A stretch of DNA of 64,000 nucleotides from UBA5543 sp964464965 (lineage in GTDB: Bacteria; Bacteroidota; Bacteroidia; Chitinophagales; Chitinophagaceae). Below the pieces are notes generated by a model, which saw only the letters and a program-made list of their open reading frames with translations, did not search any database and had not been told where the DNA came from. Position numbers and translations under genes: made by a program. The DNA is taken from contig CAYXHM010000010.1 of the NCBI GenBank assembly GCA_964464965.1, positions 48,875-112,874 on the forward strand. Direction: 5' to 3'. Of this stretch, positions 51,486 to 59,778 are shown piece after piece; the first letter of the stretch is position 1; each line of letters begins with the position of its first letter.

Positions 51486-51493
51486 TAAGTTTG
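51486..51493 (+). promoter_or_regulatory. -7 promoter box TAAGTTTG for the CWC gene
   Basis: A perfect box 4 nt before ATG 51498, so a leaderless transcript is expected. Confidence 0.55.
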
Positions 51494-51497
51494 TTTT

Positions 51498-51704
51498 ATG
51501 GCAATCAAACAATGCAGTAAATGTGGAGCTGAATTTGGCTGCGCTAACCCTGTGGCGGGTTGTTGGTGCGAGCAATACAGCGTTCCTGTAGAGCAATTGG
51601 CTCATTTAAGGAGCAATTTTGCAGACTGTTTGTGCCCGGACTGCCTGGCTGGTTATACCACAGAAACTACCGGAAATGAAAGCATGCCTGTAAATAAAGA
51701 ATAG
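51498..51704 (+). CDS. small cysteine-rich CWC-family protein
   Basis: The protein has 68 residues and nine cysteines: CSKCGAEFGC, CWCEQY and DCLCPDCL. That is the pattern of the CWC family, which probably binds a metal ion such as zinc. Its function is unknown. The -7 box immediately before the ATG and the next gene's own box within its last codons make it a single-gene transcript. Confidence 0.82.
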   Translation: MAIKQCSKCGAEFGCANPVAGCWCEQYSVPVEQLAHLRSNFADCLCPDCLAGYTTETTGNESMPVNKE

Positions 51705-51708
51705 CGAT

Positions 51709-51716
51709 TACCTTTG
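51709..51716 (+). promoter_or_regulatory. -7 promoter box TACCTTTG for rlmB
   Basis: A perfect box 4 nt before the GTG at 51721. The transcript should begin at about the start codon. Confidence 0.6.
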
Positions 51717-51720
51717 CAGC

Positions 51721-52473
51721 GTGAGACGTTCCAATCCATTGCCTTTACTGATAGGCCGCAAACCGCTGATAGAAGCCCTGCAAAAGGGTACTGCTGTAGA
51801 AAAGATATTCCTGCTGCGCACGGCTACCGGCGAAGAAATAAGTACAATAAAGAAGCTGGCCCGTGAGAGGAACATACCATTGAGCCAGGTACCGGAAGAA
51901 AAGCTGAATGGCATGACCCGTGCTTTGCACCAGGGTGTAGTGGCATGGACCAGCCTCATCAACTATATAGAACTGCAGGATGCTATATCTCACGTAGTGG
52001 AGAATGGTGAAGTGCCTTTGTTTGTATTGCTGGATGGTGTGACAGACGTGCGTAATGTGGGTGCAATAGCCCGCACGGCACTGTGCTGTGGTGCGCATGG
52101 GTTGATATTGCCCACATCATCTTCCGCATCTCTTACTGAAGAAGCCATAAAAACATCAGCAGGTGCGCTGAACCAGATATTGCTGTGCCGTACCCCATCT
52201 GTACAGCAAGCTATAGATACCCTGCGCCTGAATGGCATACAGGTGCTGGGCACCCAGATGAAAGGCAGTGTGCCTATATACAAAACAGATATGACCATAC
52301 CATCCTGCATAGTGATGGGGGCGGAAGATACAGGTATCAGTAAAGATGTGCTGAAACGTGCTGATGTACTGGTACATATACCCATGACACAGGGATTTGA
52401 CTCGCTGAACGTGTCTGTAGCTACCGGTATGGTACTGTACGAGGCTGTAAGACAGCGTGTACAGGGCGAATAA
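51721..52473 (+). CDS. rlmB: 23S rRNA (guanosine-2'-O)-methyltransferase RlmB, SpoU/TrmH family
   Basis: The protein has up to 250 residues from GTG 51721; a TTG at 51739 is also possible. The N-terminal substrate-binding domain begins LIGRKPLIEAL. The SpoU knot has motif 1 (DGVTDVRNVGAIARTA), motif 2 (VMGAEDTGIS) and motif 3 (IPMTQGFDSLNVSVATGMVLYE). RlmB methylates G2251 of 23S rRNA. A related tRNA methyltransferase is possible, but the N-terminal domain favours RlmB. Confidence 0.9.
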   Translation: MRRSNPLPLLIGRKPLIEALQKGTAVEKIFLLRTATGEEISTIKKLARERNIPLSQVPEEKLNGMTRALHQGVVAWTSLINYIELQDAISHVVENGEVPLFVLLDGVTDVRNVGAIARTALCCGAHGLILPTSSSASLTEEAIKTSAGALNQILLCRTPSVQQAIDTLRLNGIQVLGTQMKGSVPIYKTDMTIPSCIVMGAEDTGISKDVLKRADVLVHIPMTQGFDSLNVSVATGMVLYEAVRQRVQGE

Positions 52474-52516
52474 AGGTCGTGGCAAAAAAATCTTTTTTCA
52501 GTTACGATTTTCCTCC

Positions 52517-52524
52517 TACTTTTG
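52517..52524 (+). promoter_or_regulatory. -7 promoter box TACTTTTG for the B12 operon
   Basis: A perfect box whose predicted start lies just before the riboswitch aptamer, so the whole aptamer is transcribed. Confidence 0.65.
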
Positions 52525-52529
52525 CATTG

Positions 52530-52748
52530 CTAAGGTTTCCGCTTTTAGTGGAATGAAAAGGGAACCGGGTGTAAATCCCGGACATTACCCGATGCTGTAA
52601 GCTTCATATATACTTTTTGTATCCTCAAGCCACTGTCTGTGCACGAGACGGGAAGGCCGCAAAAAGTGAAGTAAGTCAGAAGACCTGCCTTGGTAAAAAA
52701 TTACTTATCGCTGCTTTCGGGATTAAAGGCACAGGTAAGAACAAGGCA
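52530..52748 (+). ncRNA. cobalamin (AdoCbl-type) riboswitch
   Basis: All conserved blocks are in order: AAGG closing P1 with CCTT at 52688-52691, GGGAACCGGGTGTAAATCCCGGAC, CCCGATGCTGTAA, GCCACTG, GGGAAGGC, and the B12 box AAGTCAGAAGACCTGCC. Downstream, TGCCTTG (52686-52692) can pair with CAAGGCA (52742-52748), followed by a T-rich stretch. That gives an alternative structure as an expression platform. In this class bound cobalamin lowers expression, so the operon should be on when B12 is scarce. Confidence 0.95.
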
Positions 52749-52822
52749 TATTCGTCTTTTTCTGTATCTGGATTTTTTTACACGTAGCTGCGTAATTGTT
52801 TAACTTTTTTATTTAACAATTT

Positions 52823-53818
52823 ATGCGCAAAATTTCAACACTTGCAATGGCACTGGTAATGAGTGCCACCGCGCTACAGGCACAAACTGTAGCCCAATTT
52901 GATACCCTGCAACTGCCGGGTACAGATACGTTTTATGTAAACTACAGTGCTCCCGGTACTGATGTGGGTTTTGAAGATGGTCTTGCCCATTTTGAAACTG
53001 TTTACGACACTACTTTCGGCTACTCCTCCTTACGCAAAGGATTTGTGTATTCTAACGTAAAAGACAGCGTTACTACCAGTTATACAATCCCTAATTCAGC
53101 TAAGCCAGGAGAGGGCTTTGGTGGTACCAATCAGTATGCAGTAGGATTTGGTTTTGAAGAACCAATTTCTGTAACCCTTAAAGGCACTGCAAGAGGAAAA
53201 ATGGTTAAGGGTTTTTACGCAACCAATACAACCTATGCACATAATGCAATGAGGGATGGATATTTGGTTGCTAAGAAATTCGGTGGTATACCGAACGTAG
53301 ATTCAGACTGGTTTAAAATAACGGTGAAAGGTTTCATGAATGATACACTGACTGCCGACAGTATTGATTTTTACCTGGCAGACTTCCGGGATGCAGACAG
53401 TACGAAGGACTACATTATCAAAACATGGGAGTGGGTTGATCTGACCCCACTGGGTAAAGTTGACAGCCTTACGTTCTTAGTAAGCACGTCGGACGTTGGC
53501 CAGTTTGGCGCCAATACCCCGCTCTATTTCTGTATGGATAATCTGATTACCAGTTATATACCGGAAGGAGTAGCAACAATAGCTAGCTATGTTGCAAAAA
53601 TATATCCTAACCCTGCTACAGATAAATTGTTTGTAGAAGTTAATGATGCATCCATAAAAGAAATAACCGTAGCAAGCATATCCGGTAGTATAGTAGGGCG
53701 TTTTAACGCAACGGATAAAGTAACCAGTATAAACACTGCAAACTTTGCGCCCGGAATATACCTGGTGCAAATGACTGGTACAAATGGCACCGCATCTGTA
53801 AGGTTTGTTAAACAGTAG
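52823..53818 (+). CDS. DUF4465-domain surface protein with T9SS type A sorting domain, B12-regulated
   Basis: The protein has 331 residues. A signal peptide ends in LQAQ. The main domain (about 45-245, with GFEDGLAHFETVYD, FGGTNQYAVGFG, FYLADFRDADSTKDYIIKTWEWVDL) fits DUF4465. The last 75 residues (AKIYPNPATDKLFVEV to RFVKQ) are a T9SS type A sorting domain. It is the first gene after the cobalamin riboswitch. DUF4465 proteins recur in Bacteroidota B12 uptake loci, where a surface B12-capturing role has been proposed. Direct cobalamin binding by this protein is inferred. Confidence 0.85.
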   Translation: MRKISTLAMALVMSATALQAQTVAQFDTLQLPGTDTFYVNYSAPGTDVGFEDGLAHFETVYDTTFGYSSLRKGFVYSNVKDSVTTSYTIPNSAKPGEGFGGTNQYAVGFGFEEPISVTLKGTARGKMVKGFYATNTTYAHNAMRDGYLVAKKFGGIPNVDSDWFKITVKGFMNDTLTADSIDFYLADFRDADSTKDYIIKTWEWVDLTPLGKVDSLTFLVSTSDVGQFGANTPLYFCMDNLITSYIPEGVATIASYVAKIYPNPATDKLFVEVNDASIKEITVASISGSIVGRFNATDKVTSINTANFAPGIYLVQMTGTNGTASVRFVKQ

Positions 53819-53820
53819 CA

Positions 53821-54822
53821 ATGAAAAAAATAGTTCTGTTATATAGTTTAGCCTGTATAGCACAGCCTGCGGTAGCACAGTTTGCACCGCAGGCTGGTGT
53901 TGCAGGCAGCAGCGCCATCAGTAAAAACGATGCACGTTTTGTTGATTGGGCAAGCGGTTGTATCGTAGAGCGCGGCTGGCAGGATATTGCCGTTCCTTCT
54001 TCAGGTAAAGCAAGCCTGGGTACAGATGCTGATGGCACCGGCAAAGCTGATAATTTTATAGTGAGCCTGGGAGATAGTGGTATAGCAGTACTTACGTTCT
54101 CGGGTGTGATTTATAACGGTCCGGGGGATGATTTTGCGGTGTTTGAAAATGGTTTTCCAGACCCTAACAATGCTGAAGAAGCCTTCCTTGAATTTGCTTT
54201 TGTAGAAGTAAGTTCTGATGGCGTGAAATATGTACGTTTCCCGTCTTCTTCTTTAAATGGTGTGCCACAAGTGCCTGCAGCAGGTGTGTTTATGAACGCG
54301 CGTAAAGTGCATAACCTGGCAGGGAAATATATAGGCAGCTACGGTACACCTTTCGACCTGGAGGAATTGAAAGGAACTGAGGGGCTGGATGTTGACAAGA
54401 TAACACATGTGCGACTGGTAGATGTAGTGGGCAGTATTGGCGACCACGGCAGTAAGGATAAAGACGGTAACCTGATAAACGACCCGTACCCTACAGCATT
54501 TCCATCCTCAGGTTTCGACCTGGATGCTGTTGGTGTTATTCATTCACCGGGTAAATGGCCTGCAGGTATTGGGGGGGCATACAATGAAGAAGTAATGCAA
54601 CTGTATCCTAATCCTGCTACTGATATAATTCATATTAAGGCCGGCAATGTGAGTAACGGAGTGGTTAGTATTAAAGATGTTACAGGCAGGCTGCTTTTAA
54701 CAGAAACAATGACCGATAGCATTGTAAAGATTGATGTGCAGCAACTTACAGCGGGTGTATATTATGTAACTTTGATAAAAGGTAATGGAAAAGAATGGAC
54801 AGCAAGATTTACAAAATATTAA
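53821..54822 (+). CDS. T9SS-exported surface protein of the B12 locus
   Basis: The protein has 333 residues. The signal peptide ends in AVAQ. The central part has blocks FVDWASGCIVERGWQDI, SLGTDADGTGKADNFIVSLGD, GPGDDFAVFENGFPDP and FVEVSSDGVKYVRFP, a pattern met in secreted Bacteroidota proteins beside B12 receptors. The C-terminus (MQLYPNPATDIIHIKA to ARFTKY) is a T9SS type A domain. It starts 2 bp after the DUF4465 gene and its end overlaps the next gene by 28 bp, so it belongs to the operon. A role in binding or presenting cobalamin at the surface is inferred. Confidence 0.83.
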   Translation: MKKIVLLYSLACIAQPAVAQFAPQAGVAGSSAISKNDARFVDWASGCIVERGWQDIAVPSSGKASLGTDADGTGKADNFIVSLGDSGIAVLTFSGVIYNGPGDDFAVFENGFPDPNNAEEAFLEFAFVEVSSDGVKYVRFPSSSLNGVPQVPAAGVFMNARKVHNLAGKYIGSYGTPFDLEELKGTEGLDVDKITHVRLVDVVGSIGDHGSKDKDGNLINDPYPTAFPSSGFDLDAVGVIHSPGKWPAGIGGAYNEEVMQLYPNPATDIIHIKAGNVSNGVVSIKDVTGRLLLTETMTDSIVKIDVQQLTAGVYYVTLIKGNGKEWTARFTKY

Positions 54823-55898
54823 GCTGCAGCCTGTTGACCTGCGTGCTGCTTGCGGCATGTAACAAAGACAGGAATAAAGGTGCACAACCCAATGTTGTGG
54901 AAGAAGCGCCACCTGTAAAAGGTGTTGGCGAACGTAATGTGTACATTGCGTGCGAGGGTAGCCTGGGTAATGGCAATGCATCCCTTTTTATGCAGAACCT
55001 TACCAGTTTTACCAGTTATGATGATGTTTTCTTGTCAGTGAATGACCAGTCTTTAGGAGACGTATTCCAGAGTATGGAACATATTGGTGACAGGATATTT
55101 CTTTGCGTCAATAACTCTGATAAAGTAATTGCTATTAACGCGACTACCAGGATGCAGGAAGGCGTTATCAATATACCGAAGCCAAGATATGTATTGGAGA
55201 TAAACCCTGAAAAAGCTTATGTAAGTACGCTCTTCAGTAACAAGGTCTATATTATTAATCCTAAGACATTAGACATTACAGGTACTATCGACATGCCGGC
55301 GCAAAATCCTGAGGGGATGCTGCTGCAGGGTACAAAGGCGTATATATGTACCTGGGATATTAATTGCGATAAGGTGTATATAGTGAGTATAGTAACCGAC
55401 CAGGTGATTGACAGCTTCCCTATTGCCGGTTACGCACCGCAGCAGGTTGTTGCCGATGGTTATAATACAGTATGGGTTTTGTCAGGCAATGTTGAGAAGA
55501 AAAGAAATGCAGCACTGACACAATTGGCGCCTGGTAGTAAGGATATCATTAAGTCATTCCAGTTTAAAGACAAGCAGGATGTGATGAAGCCTGTAATTGA
55601 CAACGGTGGTAATATGCTGTATTTTATAGCAGTGGATTATAACGGGAATACCGGATATAACGGTATCTACCGCATGGGCATTACAGATGGAACATTACCT
55701 GCCGTGCCGTTTATACCTGCACAAAAATACCAGTACTACTGGGGGCTTGGCATAGACCCTGTATCAGATGATATATTTGTAGGTGACCCCAAAGGTTTTG
55801 TGCAGAAAGGCTCTGTTACTGTTTATGATGCCAACGGTCACCAGAAAAGGACATTTGCCACAGGTGTAGGGCCGGGTTATTTTTATTTTGATGAATAA
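54795..55898 (+). CDS. beta-propeller surface lipoprotein, DUF5074/YncE-like (BtuG-like)
   Basis: The protein has 367 residues. The lipoprotein signal has lipobox LLAAC (Cys22). The mature part is a seven-bladed propeller-type repeat: FLCVNNSDKVIAINATT, AYVSTLFSNKVYIINPKTL, AYICTWDINCDKVYIVSIVT and others. In Bacteroides, BtuG is a surface propeller lipoprotein that captures B12 and sits on BtuB; this gene has the same fold type, riboswitch control and position directly before the receptor gene. Sequence identity to BtuG cannot be judged here. It overlaps both neighbours. Confidence 0.82.
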   Translation: MDSKIYKILSCSLLTCVLLAACNKDRNKGAQPNVVEEAPPVKGVGERNVYIACEGSLGNGNASLFMQNLTSFTSYDDVFLSVNDQSLGDVFQSMEHIGDRIFLCVNNSDKVIAINATTRMQEGVINIPKPRYVLEINPEKAYVSTLFSNKVYIINPKTLDITGTIDMPAQNPEGMLLQGTKAYICTWDINCDKVYIVSIVTDQVIDSFPIAGYAPQQVVADGYNTVWVLSGNVEKKRNAALTQLAPGSKDIIKSFQFKDKQDVMKPVIDNGGNMLYFIAVDYNGNTGYNGIYRMGITDGTLPAVPFIPAQKYQYYWGLGIDPVSDDIFVGDPKGFVQKGSVTVYDANGHQKRTFATGVGPGYFYFDE

Positions 55899-57834
55899 CA
55901 GTCGTAAATTTTTACAAAACGTATTGAGAGGGACAGCATTGCTGATGGCAATGCTGTTTTCTTTTACAGAAACATCTGGCCAGATAGCGGATACCCTGCG
56001 TGAAGTGAAAATTCGCGCGAAGCGCAATAAACCTAAAGCCTCTAACGAAGAACGCCTGAATACATATTCCCCTGGGCAGACGATTGTAACTATTGATAGT
56101 GTTACACTACAGCAGTATAAGTTTCAGAATATGGCCAACCTGTTGTCTCAACAAGTGCCGGTGTTTGTAAAGTCTTACGGGCTAAATAATATAGCTACGC
56201 TTAACTTTCGTGGTGCATCAGCAGCACAGTCGCAAGTATATTGGAATGGTGTACCCATACAGAATGCGGCGCTGGGCATTGCAGATGTGTCGCTATTGCC
56301 TGTATCACTTATTAATAGAGTGAATGTTGTGTATGGCAGTTCTTCAGCCATGTGGGGCAGTGGTAATGTTGGCGGTGCACTGCTGATAGAAAACGATCTG
56401 CCTGCTTTTGATGATAGCGGGAGTTTTACGCAATCAGTATCCGCAGTTGCAGCAAGTTACGGGCATTACCAGGCAGGGGTGAAATCTGCACTCGCCACCA
56501 GGCGGTTTGTTTTAAGTGTGGATGCTTTCGGGCAATCGGCTAAAAATGATTTTCCCTACGAAGATAACAACGGGATGGAGCAACGCATGAATAATGTGAA
56601 GCTGCAAAGCGGGGTAGGTATGTTGCAAGCCGGGTATAAAATAAATGATAAACAAACTATTACTGCACGGGCATGGTACCAGCAATACTACAGGGAGATA
56701 CCACGGGCATTGTTTGAAGCGTTTTCTGTGAAAAACCAGCGGGACGAGTCGCTGCGCACCTTACTGGACTGGAACAGGAAGGGGAATAAAACCAGTACCT
56801 ACGTTAAAGTTGCGTATATACGCGATATAGTATGGTATGAAGACAGTACAGTGCTGGTAAATGCTAAGAATTTTACCAACCAGCTATATGCAGAGGCGGG
56901 TGTCAATCACCGCATTAATGAGCACCACAAATTATTGTTGTTTTCGCCTGTGCATATATCAAGCATAGACAGGGTGAGCATGGGCGACAGATATGAGCAG
57001 CAGCGTTATGCATTAGCAGCAGCTTATCTGTATTCTGCATTTGATAGTAAGCTGAATATATCTGTAAACGGACGGGGAGAGTTAATTGATGATGTGAAAA
57101 TCCTACTGCCGGGTATTAACGCATCTTACAATGTTACTGATTACCTGCAGCTAAGGGCTAATGTGCAACGTACCTTCCGTATGCCTACACTTAATGAATT
57201 GTATTATAACCCCGGTGGCAACCCTTTGCTGAAGCCGGAAAAAGGCTGGAATGAAGATGCGGGATATACTTTAAGTGTAAAGAGAAAGTTGGCAGTACAA
57301 CACAGCCTGTCGGCCTATAACCGCGTGATAGATGACTGGATAATATGGTTTGGCGGTGCGATATGGACACCGCACAATATTGCGACTGTTCGCAGCCGTG
57401 GGTTACAAACAGAAAACCGTTTTCAATATACTCTTGGCAGTGTTACGCTACACTTGTCTTTAAATGCAGCTTATACCATTGCTACCACCATGGCCAGTTA
57501 TCAGCCCGGCGATGGAAGCATTGGTAAGCAAATTCCTTACACGCCACTATATAACGGGCAGGGAAATCTCGGTCTTACGTGGAAGAGGTTATACGTGAAC
57601 TATAACCATACCTATACAGGGCTACGATATATTACAACAGACGAGTCGTACGAGTTGCCGTACTATACCATCGGCAATCTTCAGTTGATGTATTCATTAA
57701 CCCCCGGCAACAATCCGTTGCAGATTATCGCGCAGTGCAACAACATATGGAACAGTGGCTACCAGGTAGTAAATGCCCGGCCAATGCCCGGCATCAACTT
57801 GTTGTTTGGGCTGAGTTTTAGTTTTGGAGGGTGA
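55891..57834 (+). CDS. TonB-dependent receptor, BtuB-like (vitamin B12)
   Basis: The protein has 647 residues from ATG 55891, overlapping the lipoprotein gene by 8 bp. A TTG one codon earlier is less likely. A signal peptide ends near SGQ. The plug domain (about 45-165) includes LSQQVPVFVKSYGLNNIATLNFRGASAAQSQVYWNGVPIQ and VYGSSSAMWGSGNVGGALL. The rest is a 22-strand barrel ending in LLFGLSFSFGG. With about 650 residues it is the size of BtuB, smaller than SusC-type receptors. Riboswitch control and the BtuG-like partner point to cobalamin uptake. Confidence 0.88.
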   Translation: MNNSRKFLQNVLRGTALLMAMLFSFTETSGQIADTLREVKIRAKRNKPKASNEERLNTYSPGQTIVTIDSVTLQQYKFQNMANLLSQQVPVFVKSYGLNNIATLNFRGASAAQSQVYWNGVPIQNAALGIADVSLLPVSLINRVNVVYGSSSAMWGSGNVGGALLIENDLPAFDDSGSFTQSVSAVAASYGHYQAGVKSALATRRFVLSVDAFGQSAKNDFPYEDNNGMEQRMNNVKLQSGVGMLQAGYKINDKQTITARAWYQQYYREIPRALFEAFSVKNQRDESLRTLLDWNRKGNKTSTYVKVAYIRDIVWYEDSTVLVNAKNFTNQLYAEAGVNHRINEHHKLLLFSPVHISSIDRVSMGDRYEQQRYALAAAYLYSAFDSKLNISVNGRGELIDDVKILLPGINASYNVTDYLQLRANVQRTFRMPTLNELYYNPGGNPLLKPEKGWNEDAGYTLSVKRKLAVQHSLSAYNRVIDDWIIWFGGAIWTPHNIATVRSRGLQTENRFQYTLGSVTLHLSLNAAYTIATTMASYQPGDGSIGKQIPYTPLYNGQGNLGLTWKRLYVNYNHTYTGLRYITTDESYELPYYTIGNLQLMYSLTPGNNPLQIIAQCNNIWNSGYQVVNARPMPGINLLFGLSFSFGG

Positions 57835-57866
57835 AAATAAAAAGACCTCTCATTCGTTAATTAGCT

Positions 57867-58685
57867 ATGAAGCAATTCATAGGCCTTTTCAAAATAATCC
57901 TTTTTCATCCCAACAGGAAAAAACGCGCCATCATTACCCTCTTATATGCTGCAATAGCATTGTATGCAAATTTTTTTATGTTACAGGTGTTTTGCTGGCC
58001 GGTAGATTGGGCTGCATGGTATTGCATCGTATTCGTGTTAACATTGTTGATATACCCGTTTGCGGGTAATTCAATTGCAAGGAATTTATCAGCCTTTGTA
58101 TTAGGTGCAGGCGTATTGCCATGTGTTTATTGTATTGTTTTTCTGGCAAGCCCAGCAGGCATTTTAAAAGCGTATATAGGATATGCATTACTCATACTGC
58201 TTTTCGGCGGAGGATTTTTGGCTTATTTTCCTTCTTACCTGTTGTGGCAGGTAGTTATGTATTTCCGCCAAGGGGAAATGTCTGGCCGGCTTTGTATGTT
58301 GACAGGATTGATTGCGTCTCTCATCCCTTTGTTGCTGTACCTGCAATCATTCCGGCAGGAATTTTCAAAATTCACTCGCTTATGCGCGGAGAGTAACGCT
58401 TTTCGTTATGAACAGTTAGCAAAGAATGAGTATACGGAACAACTGTTGGGCATAGGAATTAAATATCATACACAGTTGGAGTTCATATATGACGGATGGC
58501 GTCCTCCCATGCACCATCCATTTTTAAATATTGGATTATGGCTTTACAGTGATACACATTATCCGTGTAAAGAACTCAATAGGAAAAAATACTATAAATT
58601 GGTGTTCCCCGAAAAGTCACTACAAATGTCTTGCCCATGCTCATATATGGATGATGGCTTGACATACTTTAACGAAAAATGGTGA
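57867..58685 (+). CDS. polytopic membrane protein of unknown function at the end of the B12 operon
   Basis: The protein has 272 residues with five or six hydrophobic segments between about 20 and 165, then a soluble C-terminal part (about 170-272). That part has several cysteines (TRLCAES, HYPCKEL, MSCPCSYM). I recognise no family; it does not look like BtuC, a ligand-gated transporter or a precorrin enzyme. It starts 33 bp after the receptor gene, so it is probably transcribed with the B12 operon, although read-through cannot be told from true membership. Confidence 0.65.
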   Translation: MKQFIGLFKIILFHPNRKKRAIITLLYAAIALYANFFMLQVFCWPVDWAAWYCIVFVLTLLIYPFAGNSIARNLSAFVLGAGVLPCVYCIVFLASPAGILKAYIGYALLILLFGGGFLAYFPSYLLWQVVMYFRQGEMSGRLCMLTGLIASLIPLLLYLQSFRQEFSKFTRLCAESNAFRYEQLAKNEYTEQLLGIGIKYHTQLEFIYDGWRPPMHHPFLNIGLWLYSDTHYPCKELNRKKYYKLVFPEKSLQMSCPCSYMDDGLTYFNEKW

Positions 58686-58717
58686 CTCCAACAAACACTA
58701 CAATGAACAACATAATC

Positions 58718-58725
58718 TATCTTTA
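58718..58725 (+). promoter_or_regulatory. -7 promoter box TATCTTTA (one mismatch) for the MerR gene
   Basis: It ends 5 nt before ATG 58731, again too close for a leader. Confidence 0.4.
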
Positions 58726-58730
58726 CTATC

Positions 58731-59129
58731 ATGCTTATAGGTCAATTATCAAAGAGGACAGGTTTTTCCAGGGATACCATCAGGTACTATGAGAAGATAG
58801 GTTTACTGGTGATGCCTAAGAGGCGAAGACAAGATAATAAGTATAAGGATTATCCAGAAGAGATAGTTGCTACGCTAAATGCCATCCGCAAGTATAAGGA
58901 ACTGGGTTTTACGCTTGAGGAGATACGCGAGGTATTGGTGCTGCAATCTATAAAAGTGCTGGATGTGCATAAAATGCTGCACATAGTAGAGCGCAAAATA
59001 ACCGGCCTGGATACTGAAATAGAAAAGCTGCACGCCTATAAAATGCGCCTGAACAGGGAACAGCAGTTGTTGCTGCAAAAGAAGACAGGGCATATAATAC
59101 AGTTGCCTGAAATGAAAATAGCAGCTTAA
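58731..59129 (+). CDS. MerR-family transcription regulator
   Basis: The protein has 132 residues. The winged helix covers LIGQLSKRTGFSRDTIRYYEKIGLL (2-26) and the second recognition part includes YKDYPEEIVATLNAIRKYKELGFTLEEIREVL. A dimerisation coiled coil (about 80-120) follows. There is no cysteine pattern for metal sensing. Its C-terminus overlaps the convergent clpP gene by 4 bp. The target genes are unknown. Confidence 0.92.
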   Translation: MLIGQLSKRTGFSRDTIRYYEKIGLLVMPKRRRQDNKYKDYPEEIVATLNAIRKYKELGFTLEEIREVLVLQSIKVLDVHKMLHIVERKITGLDTEIEKLHAYKMRLNREQQLLLQKKTGHIIQLPEMKIAA

Positions 59130-59701
59130 GCTGCTATGATCTGGTCAACAATGCCATAGTTGACAGCCTCCTCTGCATTCATCCAGTAGTCACGGTCAAA
59201 GTCCTTCATGATTTTCTGTATTGTTTGCCTGCAGTTTTCCGCCAGTATTCTTGCCGTCAGCTCTTTGGTCTTGATGATTTGCCTGGCCTGTATCTCAATA
59301 TCAATGGATTTTGCACTGAAGCGCCCGCCTATACCGGGCTGGTGTATCATCACCTCTGCAGAAGGGTAGATATACCTGTTGCCTTTTTCTCCGCCCGATA
59401 GCAATACAGAGCCCATACTGGCTGCAAAGCCTATGCAGTATGTGTACACGGGTGATGAGATGGTTTGCATCATATCGTACATGGCATATCCAGCTGTAAC
59501 CATACCCCCGGGGCAGTTGATGTACATATGGATAGGTTGCCCCGGCTGGATGGCTTCAAGATAAGCCAGTTGCTCTACAATGCTTTTCGAGCTCTGGTCG
59601 TCCACCTGCTCCCAAAGGAATATTTTTCGCTGCTCCAGCAGGTTGTTCTTCAGGCGGTTGTTAAATGAGTAATACTCCGTGATGTGTTCTGTCTGCTCCA
59701 T
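59126..59701 (-). CDS. clpP: ClpP-family ATP-dependent protease proteolytic subunit
   Basis: The protein has 191 residues. The triad is complete: Ser95 in GFAASMGS, His120 in MIHQPG and Asp171 in DFDRDYWM. The N-terminus is short (EQTEHITEYYSFNNRL) and the last residues (VDQIIAA) are normal. No clpX follows, unlike many main clpP loci, so it may be a second ClpP paralogue. It forms the proteolytic chamber that works with ClpX or ClpA/C. Confidence 0.9.
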   Translation of the reverse strand: MEQTEHITEYYSFNNRLKNNLLEQRKIFLWEQVDDQSSKSIVEQLAYLEAIQPGQPIHMYINCPGGMVTAGYAMYDMMQTISSPVYTYCIGFAASMGSVLLSGGEKGNRYIYPSAEVMIHQPGIGGRFSAKSIDIEIQARQIIKTKELTARILAENCRQTIQKIMKDFDRDYWMNAEEAVNYGIVDQIIAA

Positions 59702-59778
59702 GCTTTTTTAAGCAAGTATAAGGGGTGGAGTATAGTCCATGGTTGGAAAAATAGAGGGGATTTTTTTACATTGTAGCT

